Shown: piece after piece, positions 35,015 to 47,048 of the stretch
Layout of the letters: each line of letters opens with the position of its first letter
How positions within the stretch are numbered: the stretch's first letter is position 1
Assembly (NCBI GenBank): GCA_013420905.1
Contig: JAAXNY010000013.1
Coordinates: 1,302,001-1,366,000 of the forward strand
From: Collybia mongolica
Taxonomy: Eukaryota; Basidiomycota; Agaricomycetes; Agaricales; Clitocybaceae
Direction: 5' to 3'
DNA length: 64,000 nt
The notes under the pieces: generated by a model
What the model saw: only the letters and a program-made list of their open reading frames with translations
What the model was told of the DNA's origin: nothing
The model's database searches: none
Program-made: the position numbers and the translations under genes

Positions 35015-38000
35015 ATGCTGATTTCGCTGATTGTACTGAGTTTCTTGTCTATAACCTTAGTAACCTCTGCGCCGCCAGGCTTTCCGTCATCCGGAAACGG
35101 CCTTTGGTTCACCAAGCCTGCCGATGTATGGTCAAAGGAACTATTGCCCGTTGGTAATGGCTATTTGGCAGGTACGGCTCCTACCCGCCAGTCAAAAAGA
35201 TTTGGGCGCTAATATGAAAAAGCCATGGTCCCTGGGGGAACGTCAAATGAAGTGACGCAACTCAATATCGAATCTTTATGGTCCGGCGGTCCTTTTGAGG
35301 ATCCAGCAAGTCGCTCTCGTTGCTGGTTATTTTTTTCTCTCTGACTCCATCATCTGTTCTAGTCCTATAATGGTGGAAACAAACAACCTGGCGAGCAAGC
35401 TAACACTTCCGCAACAATGCAGACTATTCGTCAAAGTATTTTTAGGAGTCCCACTGGTGATATTGATAGTATGGCCAAAAATGCTTCGCGTATCCCATCA
35501 TTGAACTTTATTACAGACGTTGAGTCGCTGACCACCGCTGCTGGTGCATATGGTGGGTCCTCTCGTCATTCATGGCTCAACTTTTCTTTCGACGGATAAA
35601 ATCAGGTTCATACACCGGAGCGGGTTATCTTGTATCAGGAATCAACACCACTGGTACAGTGTCGGATTATGGCCGTTTCCTCGACCTCGATCAGGGAATC
35701 GCTCGTACGACCTGGGTACAAGGCAAGACAACATTTCTACGGTGCGTTTTTCCTTGCATCCCCTTTTGATTACACTTGAAACGTATCATAGTTCAACGGT
35801 TTGTTCCCACCCAACCCAAGCATGCATTCAGCACATCACCACAGCGACAAACGGCGCCCATCTCCCTGCTCTCTCTTACGTTTTCTCTTCCGCTCTGGAA
35901 CCCGGATTCCCAGCACCTAATGTCACCTGCATGGGCTCTGACTCCCTCCGCATCCGAGGTCACGCCGCCTCACGGGGTATGCTCTACGAAATTATCGCTC
36001 ATGTACGAGCCACTCCCGTCTCTGGTTCCCCAACCAATCCACCTATCATCAGATGCATTCAATTCCCGGTCCCTTCTGGTGCTCCTTTCAACGCCACGAT
36101 CCAGGTGGCTGGAAGCACAGCGAGCGAAGCATGGATCTCGTGGGTTGGGGGAACTGAATACTCCATGGATGCGGGCGATGCCGCTCACGAATTTTCGTTC
36201 CGTGGTTCCGACCCGCATGCCACATTAGTCTCTCTCATCTCTGATCCCGCCACAGCAACCGCTCCTTTCGCAACAATTCTTTCGCAACATGTAGCGGATT
36301 ATAAGGCCGCGCTGACTGAGAAGTTCTCATTATCTTTGGGGCAGACGCCGCGACTTGATATACCGACAGATGTAATCAAGGCAGCGTATAGGACTGACGT
36401 AGGAGATCCGTACCTGGAATGGTTGATGTTCAATTTTGGAAGGTACTTGTTAGTGAGTAGTGGGCGAGGCGTCATGCCCGCAAACTTGCAGGGAAAATGG
36501 GCAAATGGGAATGAAAACCCCTGGGGAGCAGGTGAGTCACTTACCATAAACCTGTAATATAAGTGATTAAAATATAACCACTATCCTCGATAGATTACCG
36601 TGAGTAGACATCGACCTCTAGAGATTCCATCTCAGATGCTGACGTGAAAATTGCAAGACTCCAACATCAACATTCAAATGAATTATTGGAGTGCAGAGAT
36701 GACCAATCTTGATGTCCATCGGCCACTTTTCGATTACTTCCAGGTACGAATATGTGAATACTCCCTCTAATATGCACTCTTACGTCACGCACAGAAAACG
36801 TGGGCGCCGAGAGGTGCGTTGACTGCGCGAGTTCTGTACAACATAACTCGAGGTTGGGTCGTTCATAATGAAGTGCGTGTGTATACATATGTATATGCCC
36901 ATTTCCTACTGTTCAACACGGATTTTCTAGGTGAATGTAAGAACTTCGGAGATGCGGCTCTTGGAAAACAATGACATAATCCACCCAATGACAGATCTTT
37001 GGTCACACTGGTATGAAAGGAGGGGGAAATACCGCGCAGTGGGCAGATTATCCTGGTAAACCTTTCAAAATTGCTTCAGATATAATTCTCAGTTGTTTTC
37101 TTCAGAGGCAAACGCATGGATGGTATGGCTATCGTGTATCCCACCCAACTATCCTATTTAAAGTTAGTGTCACACCTTAGATGATCCACGTCTGGGATCA
37201 TTTCGATTATAACAACGATATTACGTGGTGGAAGGCCCAAGGTTGGCCACTTATCAAGGCGATTTACTTCTAAGGAGTGATTTAGAATCTATACTAACAT
37301 TCACCACAGGGTGTAGCGGGCTTCCATCTCGATAAGCTCATCCCCGACCTCCACTTCAATGACTCGACTCTCGTTGTCAACCCATGTAACTCGCCGGAGC
37401 AGATACCTATCACTTTTGGTGCGTCATAGTTAGGATTAAATGTACGTGGCCTTTTATCAGAGCATCCAGGCTGTGCGCATGCACAACAATTGATCTGGCA
37501 ACTATTTAACGCTATTGAGAAAGGATTTGCTGCTTCCGGAGATACTGACAAAGATTTCCTCGCAGGTACGACAATATCGAATCTATTGCCCAAGTTCATG
37601 CCTAACATTTCACACGGCAGAGGTTCAGGCTAAGCGTGCACAAATGGACAAAGGCCTTAGAATTGGATCATGGGGCCAACTCCAAGGTGCCTTTTGCAAT
37701 TAAAGCTATCTAACAACTCTTAAGATCACTTTCAATGAACAGAGTGGAAGGTCGACCAAGATAGCCCAACAGATACACATCGTCACCTGTCGCATCTTAT
37801 CGGCCTCTTCCCTGGATATGCAATTGCCAGTTACGATCCCACCACCCAAGGCGGGCTGTTTGTCAATGGTGTACATACCACATACACTCCCGCACAAGTA
37901 ACCGCCGCTGCGACTGTCAGTCTGATCCACCGTGGCGATGGGACTGGTCCCGACGCTGATTCGGGATGGGAGAAGGCTTGGAGGGCTGCAGCCTGGGCAC

Positions 38001-38548
38001 AACTGGGAAATGCAACTCAGTTTTACCATGAGCTAACCGCAAGTATTTTATGGACCTTTCCCAGGCTTCATTATGACCATTATGTTTTGATAGTATGGGA
38101 TATTCACCAACTTTGGGCCAAACCTCTTCAGCTTGTACGACCCTGCCGACCAGAGCCCTATCTTTCAGATCGATGCGAACCTAGCATACCCCAGTGCACT
38201 TCTGGTATGGGTCACGTGAACTATTCACACTTGTGTTCCCCAGTTTGACACTTTCCCCCACAGAACGCACTAATCCAAGCTCCTGACGTCGCGAGTCTCA
38301 ACACTCCTATCATAATCACCCTCCTTCCGGCTCTTCCCAGACAATGGGCATCAGGGTCCATCAGAGGCGCACGGGTGCGTGGGGGTATTACTCTCGACCT
38401 ACAATGGAGCGGTGGTGGCCCTACTCGTGCCTCAATTCAAGTCGATGGAAATGTGGGTCCGAGGCCAGTCCGTGTCATGTATGCGGGCAAGGTGGTTGGC
38501 ACGTTCACCACTACTCCTGGGTTAAGTCAGACAATTACAACCTTCTGA
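35015..38548 (+). CDS. GH95 alpha-L-fucosidase, tandem copy 2
   Basis: Starts at ATG 35015 with a signal peptide (MLISLIVLSFLSITLVTS) and stops at 38546-38548. Exon order and most introns match copy 1. Conserved blocks include [127 protein letters not shown] and [14 protein letters not shown]. The family's catalytic residues (N-x-N, Glu, Asp) are present. The two copies are collinear and on the same strand, which indicates a tandem duplication; divergence throughout shows it is not recent. Exon 2 ends at a GC donor (GCAAGT at 35306). Expected product: a secreted alpha-1,2-fucosidase. Confidence 0.94.
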
Positions 38549-38679
38549 CAAGAGCCCAATATGCAATATAGTGGTTGCTACATAATAGGGAGCGGATTCC
38601 TTATGGTCATGACTTGGTCCATTCAGACAATATAGTTGTTATCTTGGTATACGGTATACAAGGAAAAAAATTGCAATCT

Positions 38680-39445
38680 CTACCCGCCAATTTGGTTCAA
38701 TACAAAGCTGGTCGCAGCAGTTCCATATTTGGTGACATATCCGAGATGAATAACGGTGCTAGTGCCGCTGGCACAGAAGATATCACCAATATCACAATAA
38801 GATGCAATTTTTGACGCGAAGGCGTTCAGGGCACCGGAACGACGAGCGAAAAGGCCGTTGAGGAGCTTGGCAGTGCCTGTGGAAGGTAATTAGTTTGTTT
38901 GAATTGAAGCATCAAAAATGATTAGATCTTCTTACCCTTCTGGAAACTTTCACCTCGAACATGAGCAGGATCACCCATCAAAACAACAGCTGCGACTGTG
39001 AAATAGAGATAGATGAGATTCGGATGGAGGAGCTGAAAGAAAGATACCTGCCATTGTTGGAACCAGTCGCTCCAGCTTCAAGGACGTCTCCAGAAACGTG
39101 CGCGCCTTGACTATAGCCCATCAACACGATTTTTGTATTGGGACAGGCTGAAGTCTTGCGTGCGAGCAAAACCCTCATGGCAGCAACACCAGCGGCCTCG
39201 GAACTCTCGTACGGCACAAGAAGAGCGGGGTAGTCGACTGCCTCGCGACTGACAGTTTGCCTGCTACGAGAGACGACACCGCTGACAACCGCACCGATAA
39301 TCCCTTCCCCCGGGAGCTCGGTAGACGCACGCGCGGTGATGATGTGAACATCAGCACACCCACTACTGGGCGCAGGGACGGGTGTAGCAACTACACCAAT
39401 GATGAGTGTACTGAGAGAAAGAAGAATTGTCTTGTTGGAGAGCAT
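38680..39445 (-). CDS. CE5 family cutinase / acetylxylan esterase-like secreted hydrolase
   Basis: Three exons on the minus strand from ATG 39445 to TAG 38682-38680, about 220 residues. A signal peptide (MLSNKTILLSLSTLIIGVVA) is followed by DVHIITARASTELPGEG, and the nucleophile elbow KIVLMGYSQGAHV supplies the catalytic Ser. The downstream exons give VAAVVLMGDPAHVRGESFQ and YCDIGDIFCASG with the catalytic Asp, then VIHLGYVTKYG with the catalytic His. Cysteines typical of the family are present. Members hydrolyse cutin or acetylated xylan; sequence by eye cannot tell which. It is convergent with GH95 copy 2 (131 bp between stops), so three secreted hydrolases lie together. No defect seen. Confidence 0.9.
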
Positions 39446-40813
39446 CTTTAAAGTGAATGTCTGGTTTGGAAGCTAGTGGGAATTGTGAAACAACAGCAAG
39501 TTTCTACCTCATTTATACCTGTGGAAGAAGTCTCGAAAGCACCCGCTACGAGCCATCGAAAACACGTCCAAGTGTTGTTTGTGGTGGAGATCGAAAAGTA
39601 CTCGGGAGCACATAAATTGACAGGCAGCATCATGTGAACGACGTTTAGTAGGTGGTTCATGTGGTAGGACGGATTATAATTCTGTTGAAACGTCTTCGCA
39701 CCAGAAACGATGTTATTGGGCGTGTTAAGTGGATGGGTATTATCTGTAAGGAACAGTAAGGATAGGAAGAAAAACCAAAGAGGTGAACGGTAACGAGAGA
39801 CTAATCACTTTGAATTCCTCTCAGCTTGCCATCTTTCAAATCGTCAGTCGATCCCGAGGAATATCGAAGCCCCCGGAGAAATTGAAATATGTTATTTCTC
39901 ATGAATCTGCACCCGAATCACATCACATCGTTCAACGCTCTGACACTTGGCTGATAATTGTAACAATGGAATACTTCCGACGAGTCTGCATTGCTTCCAC
40001 TACGTCTTGGCACGACAACGCGGATGCAACTTATCTGCGAATGGTCGTCTGAGCGCCATTCGGATACATCAACTATGCCTTGTCTTCACTAGTATGGCTC
40101 GAATAGCATCCGAGGATGATCATATCGGAAGGGCGATAGGGCGATGTTATTAACGGAGTGTTGAAATCTATGATCTATCAGAGATAGCGCAATACAAGAT
40201 ACATGCATGCTGATCTTATCTTGGATTTAGTGTGGAGTGGTCCTTGTCGGCGCCTTGTAACAAGTTAGTAGATTTCTGAACACGATAGTTTAGTTTACAA
40301 GACCTAGAGGTGAAGTCAAGAACGATGGGAGTCGGAAGCCATTGTGTTTAAATTTGGCCCGTCGCGTGTACATGTGATCGTGCGTTGGTTAATCAGTCCT
40401 ATACGTGTTTTGTTGATGATTGTTTTCGCCGCGAGGTTCAAGCTATATGTCCAGGGCTACTGACTGCCACTCTATCATCCTTGATCAAATGACGGAACGC
40501 ACTACTGAAGACTTCTTCGCAGAAATTCCTCCATGGATTGCGAAATTTGAGACCGTGACCAAGCGTATCATACCCTTTTGAGCGAGTTAATAACTAACAT
40601 GTTACTAACCTGTTAGAGACTATGATGTTAATAAATATGGGGTTTCTTCCGGAACCCCAGCGAGAGGCAGGAGGCTTGAAGAGTTTTTGGGTACTTTAAC
40701 GTGCTTTAATCTCTTCTATTCCTGTATTATAACACATGAGGGTGTGTGGTAAACTCTACTGCAGGATTGGTCCCTAGAGGACACAGCACTGAACATCGGG
40801 CCCATACGTTTGA
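39446..40813. other. Intergenic region up to the LINE target site
   Basis: About 1.4 kb with no supported gene; a 90-codon frame at 39783-40052 shows no recognisable content. The right end, 40814-40828, is one copy of the LINE target duplication. Confidence 0.45.
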
Positions 40814-41012
40814 AAGGCACTGAGTGGTTTTTTTTTTTTTTTTTTTTCCATTCAACAATTTTATATACCGCCATACGCTAGAACAGATGCAGTCACGTGT
40901 AAATGTAATTAGATAACTGGATAGGAATATGGCACATAAAGGCCATCTCTATTCTATGTGCGGTTCCCGGAAGATGCCAAAGGCAGCCAGGTTGTCATGT
41001 AGAAAGTTGCTA

Positions 41013-44000
41013 ACCCATACAAGGGTTAGTTTCCTTCTGGGGTGTTCTGCACTCTATGAGTGGGCAGTACCTGAACACATGATCAACAGTCTCCTTTCTG
41101 AGGCCACAATCACACATGTATGTCTCCTTCTCTTTAAGGAAGTGTTGCCTGTAAGCACTGATTGGTGCATGCCTGGTGAGGGCCCACGCCAGCCAGATGG
41201 TTTTGCTAGTCTCTGTGGAGATTTTTCCTATCCAAGTCCCCCCTTTCAGGTGGCTTGGGGTTAGTTGCTTTCCATGTTCATGGAGATGCAGGAAGTTTGC
41301 TCCTATGTACTCCTTCTGCTTGGCCAAAATGCTCCAAGCATCTGTCATACATAGGACAGTGTTTGCTCTTGCTTTTGCAAGGGTAGTGTGCCTAACTTCC
41401 CCATGGGCCACCTCTAAATTTGTGGCAGCCTTGTGGGCATAAAGGTGTTCCCTGACTTCACATGCTTTTGGCATGTGATGTAGCATGATGGTGGCATTTG
41501 GTTTGATAGTTAACCATAAGGTGAGTTTTGATGTCACATTGACAGCCGATTTGTGGGCCGTGTGGTGCGACAGGTCTAAGACCAGTTTAATTGCATTCAC
41601 AGAGTCCAAGAAGACATCTATTTTAGATGTGTCTAGGTTCAGGATACTGAAGGCTTTGTCTATCCCTCTGGAGATAGTGAAGGCTTCTGCATCATCTGAT
41701 GTGGCATCTCCACATGGGGCAGCACCACTGTAAAGTGACCCACCTCCCCAGACTCTCCAAGCACTGGTGGCTTGACAGTCTGGGTGGTGTGAGACTGACC
41801 TGTCGCATATGATGGCAATATGCCCCAGGGTGCGTTTAGCATCATTGATCTGGTTGGTTAGTACCAAGCTGAACTCCCTGAATGCAGCCTTCCTCTCCTC
41901 TTTCTTGCCTGTCAGCTTTGGAGAATGTTCAATAGTTACCCTCTCAGCAGCCCAGTCCATGATACAGTGGCCAGGTTTTGCAAGGGGGAATATGGGGGAC
42001 ATATCATCACTATAGCCCTTTAGATGGGAATATGAGTCCATAATCCCTGATTTGATTTTCCAGCGCTTGGCAGGTGACATGTGGCTGACTGACAAATGTG
42101 CTTGCCCATCAACCAGGTTCTGGACGGCATGTCCCTTGGACAATGTCCTTATGTGGTAGTGGCTTCTTTCAACCAGCTTATGTATGTGTAAGTGGATGGG
42201 AGGTAGCCCTCCGAGGGTCTTGGATGCCCCTCTCGGGGTAATCCAGAATGTGCCTGTGATCCAAAGAGCAGCTTTGCACTGCATTTTTCTCAGGAGTTCC
42301 AGGTGGCCCTTAATTTGGGCTCCATCCACGTTCCATAGCCAGCATCCATATGTTGCAATTGGTAGTACACATGCATGGTAAAGAGTTCTCTTATGCACTG
42401 GGCATAGGCCTCGTGCAGAATTTCCTAATGCAAGTAGGGCCCTGGTGGAAGTCAGGGCCTTATTCGCATACATCTCCATATGTCTCTTAAATGTGAGACT
42501 GCGGTCAAAGTAGAAGCCCAGGTACCTCCAAATGAGGCCTGGGACAAGTGGGGTTGCTCCAGTGTAGGGGGCATGGCCTAGGTCAATGCTTGGGTTGGCA
42601 TCTGATTTCTTCTTCAAAAAGTGAAACACTTCCAACTTCATACATTCTAAGATTGGTCCCGTGGCTCTTGTCATGGAAAAGATCAGGTCATAGGCCCTCC
42701 TAAGAATGGCTATGTTGATTTCTCACACCTTTGATTGGGCTATAATTGTCCCATCATCAACATACAATATTAGATCTGATTCCTGGTTTCTCCTATAGAA
42801 TTCTTTGAGGAGGACTGTGAGGGTGAGGGCAGATAGGATTGGAGACAAGGCAGAACCTTGTCCCAAGCTGACACTTGAATCAAGGGGGGGGGGGGGGGAT
42901 TTGTCATCTCCCCACACATATCTGGTCTTTCGACCCACCAAGTACGACCTGAAGAATGCAACAATTTCTGGCGCAAATCCTTGGCCTTCCAGGATGGTGA
43001 TTAGTACCTCATGATTTATTGAGGGAAAGTATTGGGCGAGGTCAAATGTGACAATGCTTGTCTTGAGCCCACATGACCATCCTTCCTGGACCATGTGAGT
43101 GAGGAAACACCCTGCATCTTCAGTTGAGTTCTGCTGAACCCCTCTGAACTGATGGGGATGTAGGACACCCTCCACCTGGGCTTTGAACTGTAGACAGGTG
43201 GACAACATTTTCTTGATCAGTTTCCCTAACATGTTAAGAAGCACAATTGGGCAGTATGATTTTGGAGTGTCATAGGTTGGCTTCCCTGGTTTGGGAATGA
43301 TAACCACATGCAAGGCTTTGAAATGAACCGGCCAGTGCCTGCATAACAAGCATGCATTCGCTAACCAAACCATTATGGCCTGGGTTTGTGGATCTACCAA
43401 GATCACTTTCAGGTGCCTCCATGTAATGTTATCTGGCCCAGGGGCTGAGCTATTTGAGGTGCCTTGTAGGGCATCCTCCATCTCTTTGGAGCTGAATTTG
43501 GTCCACCTCCTCCTAGAGGTGGCTTTCCAGTGATCACCCATTTCAGCCATGTTGGTTAGCCTGTTATGTGCAGAGTTGAAGGTACCATGGATTGCTTCCC
43601 ACAGCTTGTCATTGGTAGTGCAAGGTCTGCTGTTATGTGCCATTGTAACAATGGCAGGGGCCTTGCAGGGCCCTACCCAGTCCATGAGGTCCCATGGTCT
43701 CTTGGTGGTGTGAGAAACTTCCTTGATGCGTGCATCAAAGAACTCTCTTTTTGCCTTTCTGGTTTCCCTTTTCAGGGCTCTCCAGTCTTCTCTGTCATTT
43801 GTAAAAGCTGCCAGTGCCTTTGCTTCCACACAAGCTGCATCCCACCAAGGTTTTTCCCAAATACTTACATGCCCAGCCTTGGCAAACTTGTCCCATGCAG
43901 TTTTGAAGATATTGGAGACTCTTTCCATGACAAGGTCTATGCTCTCAACAGAGGCTTGCACTGGTATGTTGATGGCTGCAATGTTAGTCCCAATTGTATG

Positions 44001-44800
44001 GAGGAAATTACTCTCCTCTTCAGACCTGGGCTTAATGCAAAGTTTTCCTACCATATGGGGATGCCTTATGGGGATAGTGGTGGTAAGGGGTTTATGGTCT
44101 GAAGTGCCTGCCTCGCCCACAAGGACCTCTGCATTGTACATTCTCATGTTCTCCAGGAACACTAAGTCTAGGATGGATTCTTGGAGTTCGTTGTTACGCA
44201 GTATGTGTGTGGTCAACCTTATGACTGGCCCAACCCTCTCCAAGCCAATGTCCTGGGTGACTTCTAATAGAGTCATTGCCCTTGGGTTTTGGTCAACAAC
44301 CTCGGGGTCCCACATGGGGACAGGCAGTTAAAGTCACCACCTGTATAACCCACACTCCGGTACCTGCTGTGGTTGTCAGAGATGTGCCTGATCATGCTCT
44401 CTTCAGCATCAGAGTACACATTGACTATTGTTATGTCCCCATCAGGGCCTTTGACAGATATGGCAATTACTGTATGTCCTTGTGAGAGACAATGTCTGGT
44501 CTCAATGTTGGTTTGGTAGGCCAAAGCCTGCTATGCACATACATGAGGACTTGTGGCTGGGTATCAACACTGATACCTGGTGGTGCAAAGCATGTCCACT
44601 CTGGATGAAACAGCCCCCCAATAACTGGGTTGCCATCTTTTGCCATGAGTGATGCAGTATATCTAATTGTCCTCCAGGGTGGTTCCTGGATGAGTAATAT
44701 GTTCCACTTGTCTTTTTCAGCCTCAAGTAGTGTTTCCAGCCAAGTTGTGTTCTTAGCTATATTCTGGCAGTATATATGCATGTTAAAAACTCTATTCATT
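41013..44800 (-). pseudogene. LINE ORF2: endonuclease, reverse transcriptase, RNase H, C-terminal Cys-His
   Basis: Read on the minus strand. The endonuclease begins near 44800 (MHIYCQNIAKN), with IQEPPW, a GGDFNC catalytic block near 44325 and SDHKPL near 44095. A one-base shift near 44300 breaks the frame between GGDFNC and MWDPEVV. The reverse transcriptase (44315-42723) has TSIVTFDLAQYFPSINHEVL, GQGSALSPILS and the active site LILYVDDGTI. A single in-frame TGA at about 42723-42721 separates it from the remaining frame (42674-41010), which carries an RNase H-like region (VFLDSVNAIKLVLDL) and the ending DCGLRKETVDHVFRYC. These two lesions make it non-functional. The CGLRKETVDHVF..C tail matches the truncated LINE at 4889-5486 in type. 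Confidence 0.88.
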
Positions 44801-44817
44801 AATACAGAGTTGTTGCA

Positions 44818-46653
44818 GTGAGGCAATGACACTCTCCAACCTGGGGGCAGGGTCCTGGAGGGGAAGCATCAGTGAGCTTACTAAGAGGGGTGACGACTGG
44901 GTCACCCACTTTGAATGCCTTATATTGTGCTAAGATCCACTCAGCGTCAAATCTGTGTTGCCAGAAGGGGCAACTGCTGGAGTTGGACCAGTGACTGGCC
45001 TTCCGACAGTTGACACATCTGTCTGTGTGTGGGCATGGCTGTCCTTCCAGAGTAGCCATGATGGGGGGAGTAGCCTTTGGTTGTGCTTTACAGCATGCAC
45101 CAAGGACTCGGTGGAAGTTTTCAGCATGGGGCCCACCACACTTTGGACATAGGATTGCCCAAGATGGGCATGCAGCCACTGTAGACCAATGCCCGAACCT
45201 CGAGCATTGTGTGCAGATAGGCACACCTTTTTGCAGCCTTGCTTTCTTGAATCAGAGTCTGTGGGTTCCATATTGAAATGACATACCCTCCAGCGCCTTC
45301 AGATTGGCGCCTCCACACAAATCATAGATTTCAAAGAACAGGAAGGTGTTGCCTGAATTCCCCATTGCTTTTACCACTTTTGGGGGGAGGAGTGATAGAA
45401 CCTAAGCACCCACTTCTGATTGGCATTACACCTTTCCATTAGGATGCTAAGGGCCTCCTGACTAGTTACAGGGATGGGCTTCTTCTTCTCGTCCAATTTG
45501 GGTGTGAGTCCATAGAACGGGAAGTCTGCCACCATCATGGAAGACTTGGATGAGCCAGCTTTAACATTGATGGTGGCATCCTTGGTGCCTTGCTTCTCCA
45601 CTGCTTGGATAAACCAAGCACAAATCAGATCTATATCAGATTCTTTTGGGAGGTCATCACACATGAGAGAAATGCTCCCAAGTGCTCTTTCCTCCATTAG
45701 GATCTTGAGCTTTGAGTTACCTTTCCATAAGGCTTCATTGAGGGCGTAGGTGCAAGGGTTGGAGCTCCACTGCACCTGTGGGGAAGAGAATACTGACAGT
45801 GACTTACATGACTGCCTGTACATGGTAGACTTGTGCTTAAGGGGAGCACTAGTCTTGGGGGGTTGGGCTAGTGCCTGTTGCACTCCCATGATCTTTGAGG
45901 GGGGGAGGTGTGGGAAGGCCTGGGCCAACATCACTAAACCTGCCTTGTGTTCTGTCTGTGCTCTCTTTGGATTTGAGGGCCCAGGTACTGGTGGGAGGGT
46001 GGCTGCAATCTGAGAGTACAGTGGTCCTCGGGATGCTAACCCCATTTTCCTAAATGGATTATTATTGGGGTTCCTGTGGGAAGGTTGTGTGAACCTGGCA
46101 GTGCATCTAATGCCTGCCAGGTCTGAGTTGCAATATACATAGGACTTGTTCAGGTAAGGAAGCTGTCTTGGGGGGTTTATGGGTGGGGGTGCAGGGGTGT
46201 GATGAGCCTTCCGTTCCTCAGATAGTGCAGTGCAAACTGAGCTTGCGATGCTGTCAATGAATGCCCATGTGGTGGACCAAGGGTCATGGCCACATAGGGA
46301 ATTACAGATAAACCCCTGTTTGACAAGGGTTCATATGAGGTGACCAGATGCCTCAACTAGGCTGTCTAATTCCTCGGTGTTCCATGTCCTCTTGTTCTGC
46401 TCAGCAAATTGATGAACTTGTTGATCCTGCAAACAGAAGTAGAGGTGGCATTGGTGTCCATGTCCCATGTCTTGGGGTCCTTATGGAATGCAAAGTAGTA
46501 GCCTCCTTCGAGGTCTTCTTCAATCACATTAGGGTCAATGCCTGAAATGTCAACCATCTCAGCATCTCCCTGGCTGTCTTTACACTTTCCCTTAGCAGAA
46601 CCTGGGGTAATGGTGGCATCCTCTTTGTTGAGGTCTGTGAGGGCATCAAACAT
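44818..46653 (-). pseudogene. LINE ORF1 (gag-like, three Cys-His knuckles), interrupted
   Basis: Minus-strand pieces at 46653-46366, 46045-45371 and 45224-44799 together resemble a LINE ORF1. The first is acidic (AEMVDISGIDPNVIEED). The second has a putative RNA-binding fold (SLMCDDLPKESDIDLICAWF). The last holds knuckles CTQCSRFGHWSTVAAC, a CPKCGG...H...C variant and CVNCRKASHWSNSSSC. Frame breaks lie between the pieces. The nucleic-acid binding role is family knowledge. Confidence 0.75.
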
Positions 46654-46932
46654 CTTGTCATCACTATTGATTGGAGATGGGTGGATGGAAGAGAAAGCTT
46701 TTCTTCTCGGCTTAGTCTTCTTGATATCGAGAGCCCTTAGAATGGACTGATGTGAAGGTGTGTGGGATCATTGGGACGACGAATGGCAGGCATAGCCCTA
46801 GTAAAGGTAGCGTTTGTTGGGAGTGGGTGGGCTCAACCGTGCTGAATATCAATAGTAGTTGGTGTTACAGCGTATCTAATCCCTAACCAGATGGTGGTAA
46901 GAGATCAAGAAGAGATGAAGGCACTGAGTGGT

Positions 46933-47048
46933 CAACCGCGTGAGTGAGTGTAGGTGCGTCACGTGTTTGCTCAACCATCAACTTCGAGCACCAATCTTGT
47001 GGCTCGCCGCCTTATACGTATCTGTGTGGTCGCCCAAGCCCAATTTTC
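46933..47048 (+). promoter_or_regulatory. Remaining native upstream region of the SNARE gene
   Basis: Only about 116 bp remain between the LINE target duplication and the SNARE start codon, so the native promoter beyond this point has been pushed 6 kb away. The remaining piece includes GTCACGTG near 46959. Confidence 0.5.

Larger units (their letters stand above)
40829..46917 (-). mobile_element. Near full-length LINE (ORF1 + EN-RT-RNase H), broken
   Basis: An element of about 6.1 kb on the minus strand. Its poly(A) tail is the T-run at 40829-40849. A 15-bp target duplication (AAGGCACTGAGTGGT) sits at 40814-40828 and 46918-46932, so the element is complete or nearly so at its 5' end. ORF1 has Cys-His knuckles; ORF2 has an endonuclease, reverse transcriptase with YVDD, and an RNase H/C-terminal Cys-His region. 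ORF2 is interrupted, so the copy is not autonomous. It inserted about 115 bp upstream of the start codon of the SNARE gene at 47049. Confidence 0.93.

Noticed and set aside
39783..40052. 90-codon plus-strand frame
   Set aside because: No family similarity, no supporting splice or codon bias; likely chance.
44199..44331. Plus-strand frames across the LINE (for example 43566-44331, 178-202 codons)
   Set aside because: Antisense to LINE ORF2, which has the RT and endonuclease motifs.
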